This document shows, one piece after another, positions 17,807 through 29,287 of a stretch of 33,893 nt of DNA. Origin of the DNA: Mesostigma viride. Its lineage: Eukaryota; Streptophyta; Mesostigmatophyceae; Mesostigmatales; Mesostigmataceae. The DNA lies in the NCBI GenBank assembly GCA_009746045.1, contig RPFO01000138.1, positions 1,099,259 to 1,133,151 of the forward strand, given 5' to 3'. A model generated the notes under the pieces. It was not told the origin of the DNA and searched no databases. It was given only the letters and a program-made list of their open reading frames with translations. The position numbers were made by a program, and so were the translations under genes. Numbering within the stretch: position 1 is the first letter of the stretch; each line of letters begins with the position of its first letter.

Positions 17807-19596
17807 GGGGAGAGGTCGGCTACCCCGCTAGCCCAACGACAACCACGCCCAGAACATGCTAGACTCCGTATGCGCATGGTGCAACCCATGAGTGACCTAT
17901 GGTCCCGATGGGGCAGGGACCAGCTTGCACGACTAAGCTGGTCCATCGGGCAAGCCCAACTCAGATCCCGTCCATTGGCCGCGCGGCACGCAGAAGAAGG
18001 ATGCATGCCCAAAGGACAGAAGCGAGGGGCCAAGACACAGGGCAGTGAGCCAAGGTCTCCACGATCAGTGACCACAAGTTTAGCCACGGACATACGTGAA
18101 TCGTAACACATCCAAAGTGAGGATAGTCAATACAGGCATCGACACGACCACCACTGTAACTGCACGAGGTGATACATCACATGCAGGTGGCTCAACCTCC
18201 AAATTCTCATCACAAGAGCCAATAAAGGCCATGCTACAATAAAGTAGCCAAAAGTCGCCAAAGATCACCGAGTGTCGCCAAATGTCACCGAATGTCGCGA
18301 AATGTCACCAAATGTCACCAACTCAACGACGTCCCAAATAGAACAGTCTACCAATGGCAAGCAAGGTGCCAAAAGCTCCAACCCGATAAGACAATGTGGT
18401 GAAGAACACAATGTGAACTGTCATGTGACCATGACCAATCGCACGCCCGTACTATCGCCACACGCGGCAATAGGGAGGTCCACCCAGAATCCTGAGGGGG
18501 AACCTGGACAGGAGCCAAAGGTCGGTGTGAGGAGCTGGAAAGCCCCGCCACGAGGGGACCTGACGGCCCCGGTGCGATCCCTGGACGGGCACTGGAAAGC
18601 CCCGTCATTGGGGGACCTGACGGCCCCACAACCCCGGAATTACCACCCGCAACGGTCACAGTACCCACCGGTAACGTCGCGCTGGTGACTGCCCCGCCCG
18701 GCCCTTATTAAGGCGCGACCTGATTGGGTCCTGCACTGAAAGGTGCAGAAGCCCCAGGTCCCGCCGCCGCTTGGGGAGTCAACATCCGCTCCATCACCTT
18801 TTGGAGTACCGCTTCCATCGTGGTGGACAACCGCGCCTAAAAAAAAAAAAACTCCGCCTGTGCAACCATCTGTTTCTCCAAACCTAAACGCAGCGCCTGC
18901 AGCTGGGAGAAAACCCGCTGCTCGACCTCCACCGCGGACTGCGAAGAGAGGTCGGACGCCTTGTTAACGCCGGAAACCATGTTGTCCAACAAATGACTCG
19001 CCGATGCGTCCATCGACTCGCCTATGTGGCCACTGTGTCTCCTTGTCCTTGTCGCCCGTCGCCACTATACCTGAGGGGCATAGCGCGGGCTCCATGTACG
19101 GTGGCTTACCACCGTTGCACAAATATACGCTTGCGACGGAAGTCGCGTGTGATACTTCGCCCGACGGCCGCCCTAGCGCTGACTGCCGCCACTGCGCCGA
19201 CGTCGCGCAGATGTCGCAACTTGAGGCGCGATCATAGCTCGAACTGCGCGCACCGTATCCCGCGCTCTTGTCGCCGCCGTACGTAACCCTCATGAAATCG
19301 GTGTCCCTCGTCACCTCGTATGACTACAAGGGGGACTCCGCGCCGAATGAACTAACGCCGAGGTCCAACCCCTCCTGAAGAGCGGGGTCCTGAAGAGCAG
19401 ATAGCTCCTCCTTGCGGACCTGCGGCTGGTATTGGTGTGGTGGGGAAGAGACAAGTGTGCATGACTGCGCACATCCATCGCACGAAAGAGATGAGATACC
19501 TCCCCCCCCTAAGGGGGAGCCAAGCGTGTGCCTCGGCATGGAGGAACCCACACCAAGTTCAAAGAAAAAAAATTGAAAGATTCCTCTGACACGCAT
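17807..19596 (-). other. Interior of element 2, 3' part, noncoding
   Basis: No coding frame is supported. Short duplications include repeated (A)AATGTC(A/G)CC at 18270-18320 and a 57-bp-period pair around GGACCTGACGGCCCC at 18556 and 18613. A CTCCCCCCCCTAAGGGGG string occurs at about 19499. Confidence 0.6.
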
Positions 19597-20422
19597 ACGC
19601 ATCTTCCAATCCTTTATGCACACACCACGTACACCCTCATACACCTACTACATGACCTAGTTGACCTCAGGCACTGACGAACCAAGGACAACCAACCCCG
19701 TACATCCATGATGTCCGGACCAACACATGCACCAGAGCTCACTAGTATGACTACCAGTACAAACACAGATGCTCGGACCAACATGTGCATCCACTAGTAT
19801 GACTACTAGTACAGACACAATATCTAGTTGCTACTAGAGCCACTAGTAATAACACTAGTAACCTCAGTGCTTTCTCACACTTACTCCTCCCCCCCCTAAG
19901 GGGGATGGGAGCCTCTCCCTTCAGTCCACTAACAGGGTAACACACAGATGCCTATCTCTGTGACTCCTCCCCCCCCTAAGGGGCTGTGAAGCCTCTTTCT
20001 TCTTCTCTACGCATCTTCCAATCCTTTATGCACACACCACGTACACCCTCATACACCTACTACATGACCTAGTTGACCTCAGGCACTGACGAACCAAGGA
20101 CAACCAACCCCGTACATCCATGATGTCCGGACCAACACATGCACCAGAGCTCACTAGTATGACTATACCAGTACAAACACAGATGCTCGGACCAACATGT
20201 GCATCCACTAGTATGACTACTAGTACAGACACAATATCTAGTTGCTACTAGAGCCACTAGTAATAACACTAGTAACCTCAGTGCTTTCTCACACTTACTC
20301 CTCCCCCCCCTAAGGGGGATGGGAGCCTCTCCCTTCAGTCCACTAACAGGGTAACACACAGATGCCTATCTCTGTGACTCCTCCCCCCCCTAAGGGGCTG
20401 TGAAGCCTCTTTCTTCTTCTCT
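19597..20422. repeat. 412-bp tandem duplication in element 2
   Basis: 19597-20008 and 20009-20422 are nearly identical head-to-tail copies; the second has a 2-base insertion (actatacca for actacca). Each holds two copies of CTCCTCCCCCCCCTAAGGGG, whose complement carries the purine-tract core GGGGGGAGGAG. Confidence 0.92.
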
Positions 20423-22650
20423 CCTCCCCCCTCTATGGGAATCGGAGCGCCCTCGCGACGGAAAGCACCCGGAAGGGGGGGGGGGGGAAGGGAAAAAAAA
20501 AATCCAAACAAACCAAACAGATAGAATATCAAGCCAAAATAGACGTGCCACAACTGAGGTACAAAGACATTGTACCAACAAGGGTACCCCCAGACTGGGG
20601 AGAAAGGGGTGTGAAGGTCAAGACAAGGCAGTGTCTACGAAACATGTGTCCGAATGGCAGTGAGAGTGGAGTGATCAGGTCCACAAGCAAGGCTGCCCCT
20701 ACAAACACGTCGAGGAACTCCCCGGTACTGAGCTTTCACGAGCCCCTGTCATCATGGTAGATGTGTCTAGCTTGCGATGTACGATAAACCATTGCCTCGG
20801 TTACCAGCATGACCGCTAGTATTGAGTACAAAAAAAAATAGGTATGACTACCTGCAACAGAAACGTGCCACACACCCACAACAATGGGTAGGAACACCCA
20901 TTATCACCTAACATCAATCCCAGCAAACAGCAGGTATGACCAACAGCAACCCCGATTAACAGCAAGGATTACTGCTTGCTAGCTCTTGGCACGGTGGTTG
21001 TGCAGGGAAGGGGTGATGGCAAGGGGCTGAATGCGACTGAGGATAGATGATGTGGGGGTGGTGGTAAACCCAATGCACCCCATGTGAAGAGTCCTAACTC
21101 CCCTTAGAACAGGGAAGAGAACAAGATGCTAATAGCGCCTTCAGACTGAAGGAGTACTGCTAACCCTAGGATCCATAGATTGTTATGTCAAGCAACAAAA
21201 ATCAACAACAATCCCAGGCCCGTCATGCAGCTAAGTGCTCCATTGCCTAAAACCTGCAACTAAGAAGGTTGCATATTGTGGCGACGTAACCCTCCCTGAC
21301 TGGAAGGAAAAAGTACGAGGAGACAAGTGTGCATGACAGGAGTACTGGGGACCCTGTAGGATCCACACGTGGGAAATGATGTCCATGAACGTCCACAACA
21401 GCATGCATTTCAGCAAAGTGAAATCTGCAACTAGGAAGGTTGCAAAGCATATGCTGATAGAACCCTCCCTGACTGGAAGGAAAAGGTAAGGTACCCGAGC
21501 TACAACTGAACCAAGCGCATCATCCTGAAACAACCACGTCGCATAGACACGTCAAAGGTAAGAAACATTAATTACCCTTGCCAAACAGGCCGACGCTTGA
21601 AGATGGACATGATGCACAAAGGAACAAGCCGGTGGAACGCCGGAGACAACCACTAAGGGAACAAAAGAGGTAAAGCGTTGATGCACTTCACATGGACGGC
21701 CGTGAGGGCCATATACACAGGAACCAAAAGAAGCAAAAGAGACAAAATACTCATGATGGCACCAACTATGACTAACTGTTGCAACAACTGTCACTTTAAC
21801 TAATTGATCCCAACAAAGAGACAGCAACAGCCATGAGGGTATCCCTAATTGCGATGTCTAGTAGCAAATAAGACCAACCTAGACAACACAGCTATTACTA
21901 GCTGCTGTCACAGCTGATACAAATATTGCTAGAATATTGCAGTCACTAAAGACTACAAGGGACGATGCTACTATAAAGATAGCAATTGTCACTATATAGC
22001 ACCTATAAGGTGAGCACAGGCAGCCATCCTGGCCCCTGCAAAGGAGGCACAAGGTACAGGCAGCTAACGGCTACAACCACAGGGACACAGTGTCAACATA
22101 CTGGCATGACTAGCAGCATATGGAAATAACCAAACAACAAAAGAAAGAAGAAGGACAGGTGTGACCACCCGTGACAGCGCAGCAGCTAGCCAGACTGGCT
22201 ACTACCTGCCTGTCTCCAAGATACTGGCATGACTACCAGCACCTAAAGAAAATAAAACAACCCAATGAAGTAAAAGAACAAGTGTGACCACCTGTAACAC
22301 TGCAGCAGCCAACCAAAGTAGCTACTACTGCGCGTCACCACTCGCGCATGCAACAGATATGACTACCTGTTGGACATCACAGCTACGTAGTGCATCCAAC
22401 AATTGTTGCCCTCCCTGTACCCTCTACACTGATGACCCAGGTGAGAGGAGGGTTGGGGCAGAAGGCAAAGGTGGTGGTGAAGGTCATAGAGTGGTACAAG
22501 TGGCTCCTAGTGACCCAGGAGTGCCGTGCGCATAAGAATTAACGCTTCTGCCTGAACAAGAGTGGCAAGACCTGCCTCCCCCACCCGTACCCACGAATGA
22601 CCTGTTCAGCGTGCTCCGAAGATTAAGGAGCAAGCCACAGTGTACACTAT
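20423..22650 (-). other. Interior of element 2, middle part, noncoding and repetitive
   Basis: No gene is recognised. There are diverged internal duplications: ACCCTCCCTGACTGGAAGG at about 21290 and 21466 with GAAGGTTGCA before each, and a pair about 124 bp apart around ATACTGGCATGACTA (22097, 22221) and GTGTGACCACC (22158, 22282). Confidence 0.6.
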
Positions 22651-23090
22651 TGCTGCTAGGGGCTACAGCCTATAAGGGCTGCCACTAAAAGAAACACTTG
22701 GGCTAACAGCCTCGAAGGACTGCAACGCTAAATGGGCTACAGCCGGGAGAGGCTGCAACGCGAAAATGGGCTACAGCCCGGGGAAGGGCTGCAACGCCAA
22801 AATGGGCTACAGCCGGGAAGGGCTGCAACGCAAAAATGGGCTACAGCCTGGAAGGGCTGCAGCACACACACACACAAAGGGGGCTACAGCCTGTAAGGGC
22901 TGCAGCACCACAATGGGCTACAGCATGTAAGGGCTGCAGCACAAAAATGGGCTACAGCATGTAAGGGCTGCAGCACAAAAATGGGCTACAGCCTGGAAGG
23001 GCTGCAGCACAAAAATGGGCTACAGCCTGGAAGGGCTGCAGCATGACAAAAAGAAAAGGGGGCTACAGCCTGGAAGGGCTGCAACCCTAA
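22651..23090. repeat. About 33-36-bp minisatellite in element 2
   Basis: Roughly a dozen imperfect units of GGGCTACAGCCTGGAAGGGC followed by TGCAGCACAAAAAT. GGGCTACAGCC and GGGCTGCAGC partly pair, so each unit can fold. A short (CA)n sits at about 22863. Confidence 0.9.
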
Positions 23091-23635
23091 AAGAAGCACT
23101 ACTGGGTAGGGCTGCATATACTGATAGAAATTCAAGTCTAGGAAAAACTAACGTTTCGATAGCATTGGCTGAAGGAGCGTTCTATCATAATGAACAATCC
23201 TACTCCGGGCATACCTGTGTCTTCGACTCCCCCAGCTGACTGCCGGGTGTCGTGCCCATGGACGCTGCCGAAGTAAAAGAGGTCGCCGATGATGAGGATA
23301 TTCCCTCGGACGCTCGCCAGCATCCCGCCCCACTAAAAAGTCGACTATGAGGGATTATGGACCCGCTAGAGGTTCTCGATGCCGATTGCCGGACTTATTC
23401 AATAACTACCGAACCCATAACCCCTCTTCGGCAGGGGCAATTGAAAATCGACCTACCGCCTAAAAAAAAAAATTAAATTCGTGAAAAAAATCCGTTCCTG
23501 ACAGGAACCTGGGTCATGACCTCTAGAGTGTAGGTCACGACATACGCACAATCGCAAGGTGGCCAGTCTGCGATGTAACATTACAATTGTTTTAGAAACT
23601 TATAAACAGCGCTTATTTACCTCTGCGACTCAGGT
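23091..23635 (-). other. Leader of element 2, noncoding
   Basis: Region just downstream of the primer site on the minus strand. No frame or motif that I can support. Confidence 0.5.
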
Positions 23636-23652
23636 GGATTCCTCCGAGTCCA
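23636..23652 (-). promoter_or_regulatory. Primer-binding-site candidate of element 2
   Basis: On the minus strand TGGACTCGGAGGAATCC starts one base (C) after the LTR end, the same spacing as in element 1; both share TGG...TCGGAGG. The tRNA is not identified. Confidence 0.5.
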
Positions 23653-23653
23653 G

Positions 23654-24353
23654 TTTTACATCCCGGCTGACTGCCGGCTGCGAAAGATCTACACCTGATT
23701 CATAATAGACCATTATGAACAGTGGTCGCTATATTAATCTACGCAATCCACACCATGACTAGTATGGACGATAACTAATCTAACATAATTAACCTGGCGC
23801 AGTTGACCCTGGCCGGTTCAAGCCCGATGTGTTGCAACTTCGTGGGAAGCTGGGCGAAATGCCTCCCGAGGTACATGTAGCATTTACGACAGGAATTCAG
23901 GACCATGCATTTCCTAAACCCGCGGGCGTGACCCAGCCGGAAAGAGAAAGAGATTAACTCAATTCATTTCATTCATTCCGGGGGTGGCAATGGTGAACGT
24001 TCCCACACACTATTAACCTTGGCGGCTCACAGCGTTGCCAAGCAGTGCCAAGCAGCACTGCTTGGACGCATGGTCAACCGAGATCTCTAGGGCGAGCTAC
24101 GGTTCACACGAATTGACCGTACGACCCAAAACGAATTATACTAGGTCCACGCACATTGACATGCTGCGCACCTACAGATAAACCAAAGTACCGAAAGTAC
24201 TACAAAACCACTGAATAGCAAGTACAACGCCGTATGAACCGGCTGTACAAATAGTCCTAAATAGTCGAACACTAAGACTTCGCCTATTTCACATACATTG
24301 TTGCGCCAAACTGTCCACTAAAGGAACCTAATTAAATAGGCTTGGACGCAACA
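23654..24353 (-). repeat. 5' LTR of element 2
   Basis: 700 bp. Two differences from the other LTR were seen (gcaacttcg versus gcaacctcg, cccgcggg versus cctgcggg). CCAGT at 24354-24358 is the right target duplication. Confidence 0.93.
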
Positions 24354-24358
24354 CCAGT

Positions 24359-25126
24359 TTTCAACGACACCCGGTGGCGGCCAGAGCTCCGGCTTTCAAC
24401 GACACCAGGTGGCGGCCAGAACTCAGGGTTTTCAACGATACTGACGGCAGTAAGGCATCGGTAAAGCAATATATATTAAAAATATAATTACTTACAGCAG
24501 AGTGAAATCACTCAAACCAAAGCAAACGCCCAGCTATAAACCTATATACAGAGCCATGTCAAAGCTCTATACTACGATAAGACCAATGGAAACGCCTAAC
24601 GGGAGGAACCTAATAGCCCTGCTGCACCGCAAAATCAGCCCGCGTACGGCGGAGCATGATGTCAGCCATGGCCCGAGTCAATATAAAGCAATATATATAA
24701 GTCCTTCTTGTCCCCTGTCTTACCCACGCGCGTAGAAACGGGGGTTTTGTTTCTTGTCGTAATCCATTTTCATGTTTGTAAACGTTTGTGAGCGGGTTGT
24801 CCCAAAGACAGCCCTCGTGCATGAGCCGTGGGTGGACCCCCAAAGGGCAACGCTGCCTACGGCTCGAGGGTAGTCACCGGCTGGCCGTTGCCTAACTGTG
24901 TTGCCGGTCACTGGCTGGACCTCAACGTCTTTCGTACTGTTTGTGAACGTTTTGTTTCTGCCTTGTGTTTCTCTCTCGCTGTGAGCACGTCACCTGCACG
25001 TAGAGGTATCCTGGGTGGGCTTTCCTCCCTTTCTTTCCCCTTCCTGCATTGCATGCTTGAATACCGTGTGATATTGCTTTATACCTGATCGGTAGTTCAC
25101 GGCAACCTCCCGCAGCAGACGTAATA
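24359..25126 (+). other. Leader of element 1, right part
   Basis: Begins with two to three diverged copies of TTTCAACGACACC(C/A)GGTGGCGG plus CCAGA (24359-24445), which continue the repeats seen left of element 2. The rest shows no gene. Confidence 0.6.
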
Positions 25127-25453
25127 ATGAAGGAGGATATAGACGTATTAATCAAGGAGGTAGATCCCAATACCTATACTGTGCAGTAGCACACGACGGG
25201 GCCACAGGCCAACCAGGCATTTTTTTATAGTTGGGCTGCGTGTAGCAATCATATTACGGATAAAGTCTTACACCCAGCGTCGTTAGCTAGATGGCAGGGA
25301 TTTAATACATTAGCTGAGGCAGATCAGTTTATTAAGGATAATATGCCCCTCCCAGAAAGGCTGCACGAGACTAGGCGTGGCACCCAGTTACCTGCACAGG
25401 ATGTGTTGCGTGCACTGGAGCAGCTTCACCCTGGCCCATCCTCGAGGGCATAA
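25127..25453 (+). pseudogene. Small ORF upstream of Gag, interrupted by a single TAG
   Basis: An ATG at 25127 opens a frame of 20 codons to a TAG at 25187-25189 (context CAG TAG CAC). The same frame then stays open for 87 more codons (QANQAFFYSWAACSNHITDK, ARWQGFNTLAEADQFIKDN, DVLRALEQLHP) to a TAA at 25451-25453. The composition after the TAG looks protein-like. It could be a decayed gene, a readthrough gene or a coincidence. No family is recognised. Confidence 0.4.
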
Positions 25454-25631
25454 GCACCACAGTAAATAGTGATACTGCCTATTAGCCTAGATACCATATT
25501 TAGTAGATAATATTAGTACTATTAGAAGCATTAGTTGTGGTTTCTGCTCTCTTCTCTCGTGCTTGCCTGTGTTTGGGGAGGTACTGTGTATTGTGTACCT
25601 AGTACGGTGCTGGTGAGGTACGTGGGCCCAA

Positions 25632-26089
25632 ATGCCCCGTAGGAAGAAAGGTGCAGGTGGCACACGGTCCCCAAAGGGCCCTAGGCTGTCCCCAAAGGAC
25701 GTTAGGGAAGAACAGCAGGAAGTGGCGAGCACATCCCGTCGCGGTTCCCAAGGGTCCCAAAGATCAAGTGCATCATCAGCTAGGTCCCCAAAGGACGTTA
25801 GGGAAGAACAGCAGGAAGTGGCGAGCAAGTCCAGTCAGGGTTCCAGAAGATCTAGCAAGTCCAGTAGGAGCTCCCGAGGCTCCCGGAGATTAGATGCAGC
25901 CGCTAGGGTTACCGGCGCGGAATGGCAGGCGACCCTGGAGTCGCAGCTAGAGCAAGCTGCCCTAGGGTTTGATCAGCAACAGCAGTCGCCGCAGCGACAG
26001 CCTCAGTCTCAGCAGTCACCGCAGCGACAGCCTCAGCCTCAGCAGTCGCCGCAGCGACAGCCTCAGTCTCAACAGTCTCCGCCGTCGCG

Positions 26090-26146
<57 letters not shown>

Positions 26147-27735
26147 GATGCAGCAGCAGCCGCGACCGCTATCGACCGAGCATATGGGCATATGGGCATA
26201 TTGGGACAGGGTACCTCCTACGCAGCGACCCCCTTCCGTGGAAGATGCGCAGGAGGAGGAGGATGTAGAGGACGCAGGTAGCTCAACGGCCAGCTCTCCG
26301 TTCATACCCCCGCCTGCTGCTCTCGTGGATCGGTACTACCCGGCGACGTACGCACGCGAGAGCGCGCGTCTGACCCATGCATGGGCCGGGCGTGGACGGG
26401 GGGGGTCGAGGCCGGAGCCCGGGCGGGTCCCTCGTCGGGTATCCTTCAGGTCTCACGAGCGAGAGTCCAGGTCCCCGCATAGAGTGCCAGGATCGTCGGC
26501 CTACGTCCACGGCGACCCATGGGACGATGGACACGCTCCTCCTGGCCCATTCCCCACCGTACCACCATACACACCCGCCAGGAGCGCGCCCACGAATGTC
26601 AACTTCAGTCGGCTGCCCTTGGACGACCTTGGCTACGAGCATCCCACGTCGGTCCGCGTGCAGCGTGAGTCGGACCGCTTCGCCTTTCGGCGGCAATCTG
26701 ACGCCTACGCACCCCGACGTGGGACTGGCGACTATGCAGCTTGGCGCGCGGCGGACGCTCTCGTATCCCGGCGCGAGTCTGTCCAGTATGCCCCCTCCCA
26801 TGGGTCCCATTATGAAGCGTGGGCGAGGCGCCAACAGCCCCCCACCTTTTCCAGTCCCGCGTACTGCGAGACGGGCGGGCCCCTGGGAGAGCCGGTCAAG
26901 GCCCCGCCCCTGCCAGATTTCAAGGCGGTGCCCAAGCTCCACGCGGGCATGAGTCCCCGCGAGATCGACGAGTGGGCTCGTATGTGGCAGCAGCTGTACA
27001 CAGTATGGTGTGAACACAACGAGTGGCAGCTGGCTACCAAGCTGCTGATCCCGTACGTGGTGGTGAAGTGTATGGACCCATCAGTAGTCGGGATGCTTAA
27101 CGTCGAGAGTGTGGCGGCTCAGTCCTACCCGCAGACGGTTGAGGAACTGCTGGAGCGCATCCGGCGCATTGAAGCTCATCCCTCCCGGCTATCGACTGAC
27201 AGAGCGGTTTGAGTTCGGCCGCCTACGTCAAGGCAACACTGACTTGGCGGAGTTCCTCACCACCTTTGACTCCTTTGCGGCGCGGCTGACCGGCGACCTG
27301 ACGTGGACCGAGTACAAGATTCGGTTTCTGGAGGCTATTCACCCTGACCTCCTGGACGAGGTTAAGAAGCACTACGCGGAGGTGCCATGGGCGAATCTTG
27401 ACATCCACGCCGTCCAGCAGTACCTTCTCCAAGTGGCCGATATCATCACGCACCAGGGCTCAGCCAGCCCACGGGAAGTTGAACCCGTCCGGGAGGAGGA
27501 ATCCGAGGACGATGAGGTGCCAGCCACTCAGCTACGCACCATCGACGTGTCCAAGGCCCGCTGCTTTAGGTGCAACGAGATCGGACACCTCAAGAAGGAC
27601 TGCCCGCGACTCAAGACGCGCACACGTGTTCCTGCGTGGGCCCACAAGTTCCAGCAAGGCCCGCCGGATGACGCCGACCAGCGCGCGGACGCGCGGTCCC
27701 CGGGGGAAGGGGAGGGATCCCACACTCAGGTTTGA
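25632..27735 (+). CDS. gag: Gag polyprotein of LTR element 1, with one frame change
   Basis: The ATG at 25632 opens a 526-codon frame that ends at 27212, but from about 27160-27200 the meaningful sequence moves to the next frame, which runs to 27735. Residues 1-90 are Ser/Arg-rich with a duplicated PKDVREEQQEVAS segment; then come Gln/Pro-rich SPQRQPQ repeats and 17 consecutive Gln at about 26090-26140. A folded Gag core follows (PKLHAGMSPREIDEWARMWQ, then ERFEFGRLRQGNTDLAEFLT in the second frame). The protein ends with a zinc knuckle CFRCNEIGHLKKDC (CX2CX4HX4C, 27562-27603) that would bind the element RNA. The frame change may be an indel or, less likely, programmed. There is no protease or Pol after it. 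Confidence 0.85.
25969..26165 (+). repeat. Gln-coding repeats and (CAG)n in gag
   Basis: Three to four copies of a 36-base block encoding SPQRQPQ(S/P)Q plus neighbours, followed by an almost pure (CAG)17 tract. Confidence 0.9.
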
Positions 27736-29250
27736 TCCCTCAGTGCGCTGGAACCTCTCGGCCCTCCTGTGGTCGTGGCGGAGTACCTATATACCACGCA
27801 CGTGACCAGCAGGAGGCGGAGGAGGCCGACGTATACACGGTCACTTCCCCCGGGAGACGTGATGGTCGCAGTTAGTATTGGTGCCTGTGTCATTCTACCA
27901 AACTAGCTGCGGGCCATTGGTGCCTCTCGCTCATATGTTTCCCAGACGACATCTTCGGACGCGATCCCAGTTGGCAGCGTTGTCTGTGTAATTCAGCCCC
28001 GCTGGGCGTCTTCCGCTGTGGTTGACTCAACATCAGGTGTCTTGCAGACGGGATGACGAGTTCAGCGCTTGCGCGCGCATCTCCGCACAGGCAAGACGTG
28101 ATTCAGCTTGGTGGTCCTCCCTCAGTGCATCGACCGCATTGGACAATTCTGCACGTGAGCACCTCCCGTAGTCGCTGATGACGACTGCCGTGATCCATAT
28201 TTTGGCCTTTGCTCGGCTGTGGGGCGTTCCCCAACTGTTGCGTGCCCACCACTGTGCATGGTCACGCGCAACGTGTCCGCCACGCGCGTATTACTATCCC
28301 AGTTGTGATAAGCATCGTCGCCTGCAGCCGCGCATCCGGTAGTATTGTTATCGGTCGACCCCATCGATTGGGTTGTCTTGCATGGCGTTGATTGGTGTGC
28401 GCCTCTGATTCGGGTCGCTGGCGGAATTTTATATGCTGCCGCGGCCTTGCACTAGCGCGGTCGCCAGGGAGGGCAGTGGTGAGAGGAAAATTGATGGATT
28501 TGTGGAAGTGGGGGAGATTCCAGGAAGGATTATGGGGGTTCCTGTTCCTGCTGTTCCAGTCCAGAGATCCAGAGTTTCCAGTCACATTGCTCTGTGATTT
28601 GTTCCAGTTTCCAGTGGTGCCTCATGTGATGAGGGCACGGTATTATGTTGCTTGAGTTGACCGTGAAATGTCATGCTTGACCTGGGGTAGGTAGCCGGCC
28701 TTAGGCCAACCTGGACCTGGTTCTTGGTGTAAGGTCCCGGTAGATAGGACAAACGTGGGAGTCGGAAGGTGGACACTATAGGAATGACTTCGTGGTGGGA
28801 AGACAGCCAGTAGGCAAGGTGGAGCGCCCCACACCTATAATGCCAATGGATGCCCTGTACCGTCTGTACTGGGAATATCCCCGCCGTCTGGAGCAGTCTC
28901 TAGTCATGTAAGCCCCGCCATGGCGAAAAAGTCAAACGAGCTGTTCATTCAGGCGACTGTTAACCCACGCGGAGAAGTTTCTGTGCATGGTCAAAACCCG
29001 AAAGCACTCACGTGATAGGATCTGGTTTCCTCCCTTTGGCCTATAGTAGGGAGAGACGTTGACTACGTCAAGACTTGTCCTTGTGTGGCGAGTTTTGGGG
29101 GAATTGGTTTTACTGGCCCGTTGGAGAACAAGGGTTGGGACATGTAGTACCCCTATGGTCAACCTACGGCCGCGATGATCAGCGACCGATTGGCTACTCA
29201 GAATTAATTGTTGTGTGTGTTTTCTTTTTCTGTGCTTCTTCACCTCTATG
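27736..29250 (+). other. Post-gag region of element 1, noncoding
   Basis: No protease, reverse transcriptase, RNase H or integrase motifs were found in any frame. A short Arg-rich continuation in one frame (LEPLGPPVVVAEYLYTTHV) could be a leftover of Pol, but this is not supportable. TTCCAG-rich duplications occur at 28548-28612. Confidence 0.6.
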
Positions 29251-29267
29251 ACGGTAGAGACTACCGT
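29251..29267 (+). repeat. Stem-loop before the polypurine tract of element 1
   Basis: ACGGTAG and CTACCGT arms around AGA, ending five bases before the purine run. Confidence 0.6.
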
Positions 29268-29272
29268 CCCCT

Positions 29273-29287
29273 GGGGAGGGGGAGGAG
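29273..29287 (+). promoter_or_regulatory. Polypurine tract of element 1
   Basis: GGGGAGGGGGAGGAG directly abuts the LTR start TGTTGC, as expected for plus-strand priming. Confidence 0.88.

Larger units (their letters stand above)
17091..24353 (-). mobile_element. LTR element 2: nested noncoding (LARD-like) LTR retrotransposon
   Basis: Direct repeats of 700 bp at 17091-17790 and 23654-24353, with about two differences, flanked by CCAGT at 17086-17090 and 24354-24358. Orientation is minus: on that strand the LTR starts TGTTGCG and is preceded by a polypurine tract at 17806-17791, and a primer-site candidate follows the right LTR at 23652-23636. The 5.86-kb interior has no frame that looks like Gag or Pol and is largely made of duplications, so this is a large nonautonomous derivative. 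The LTR end on the minus strand is GTAAAA and not the usual CA, assuming the CCAGT duplication is right. Confidence 0.9.

Noticed and set aside
26283-27017. 244-codon minus-strand frame opposite gag
   Set aside because: The plus strand carries the Gag core with recognised motifs; the minus frame shows none.
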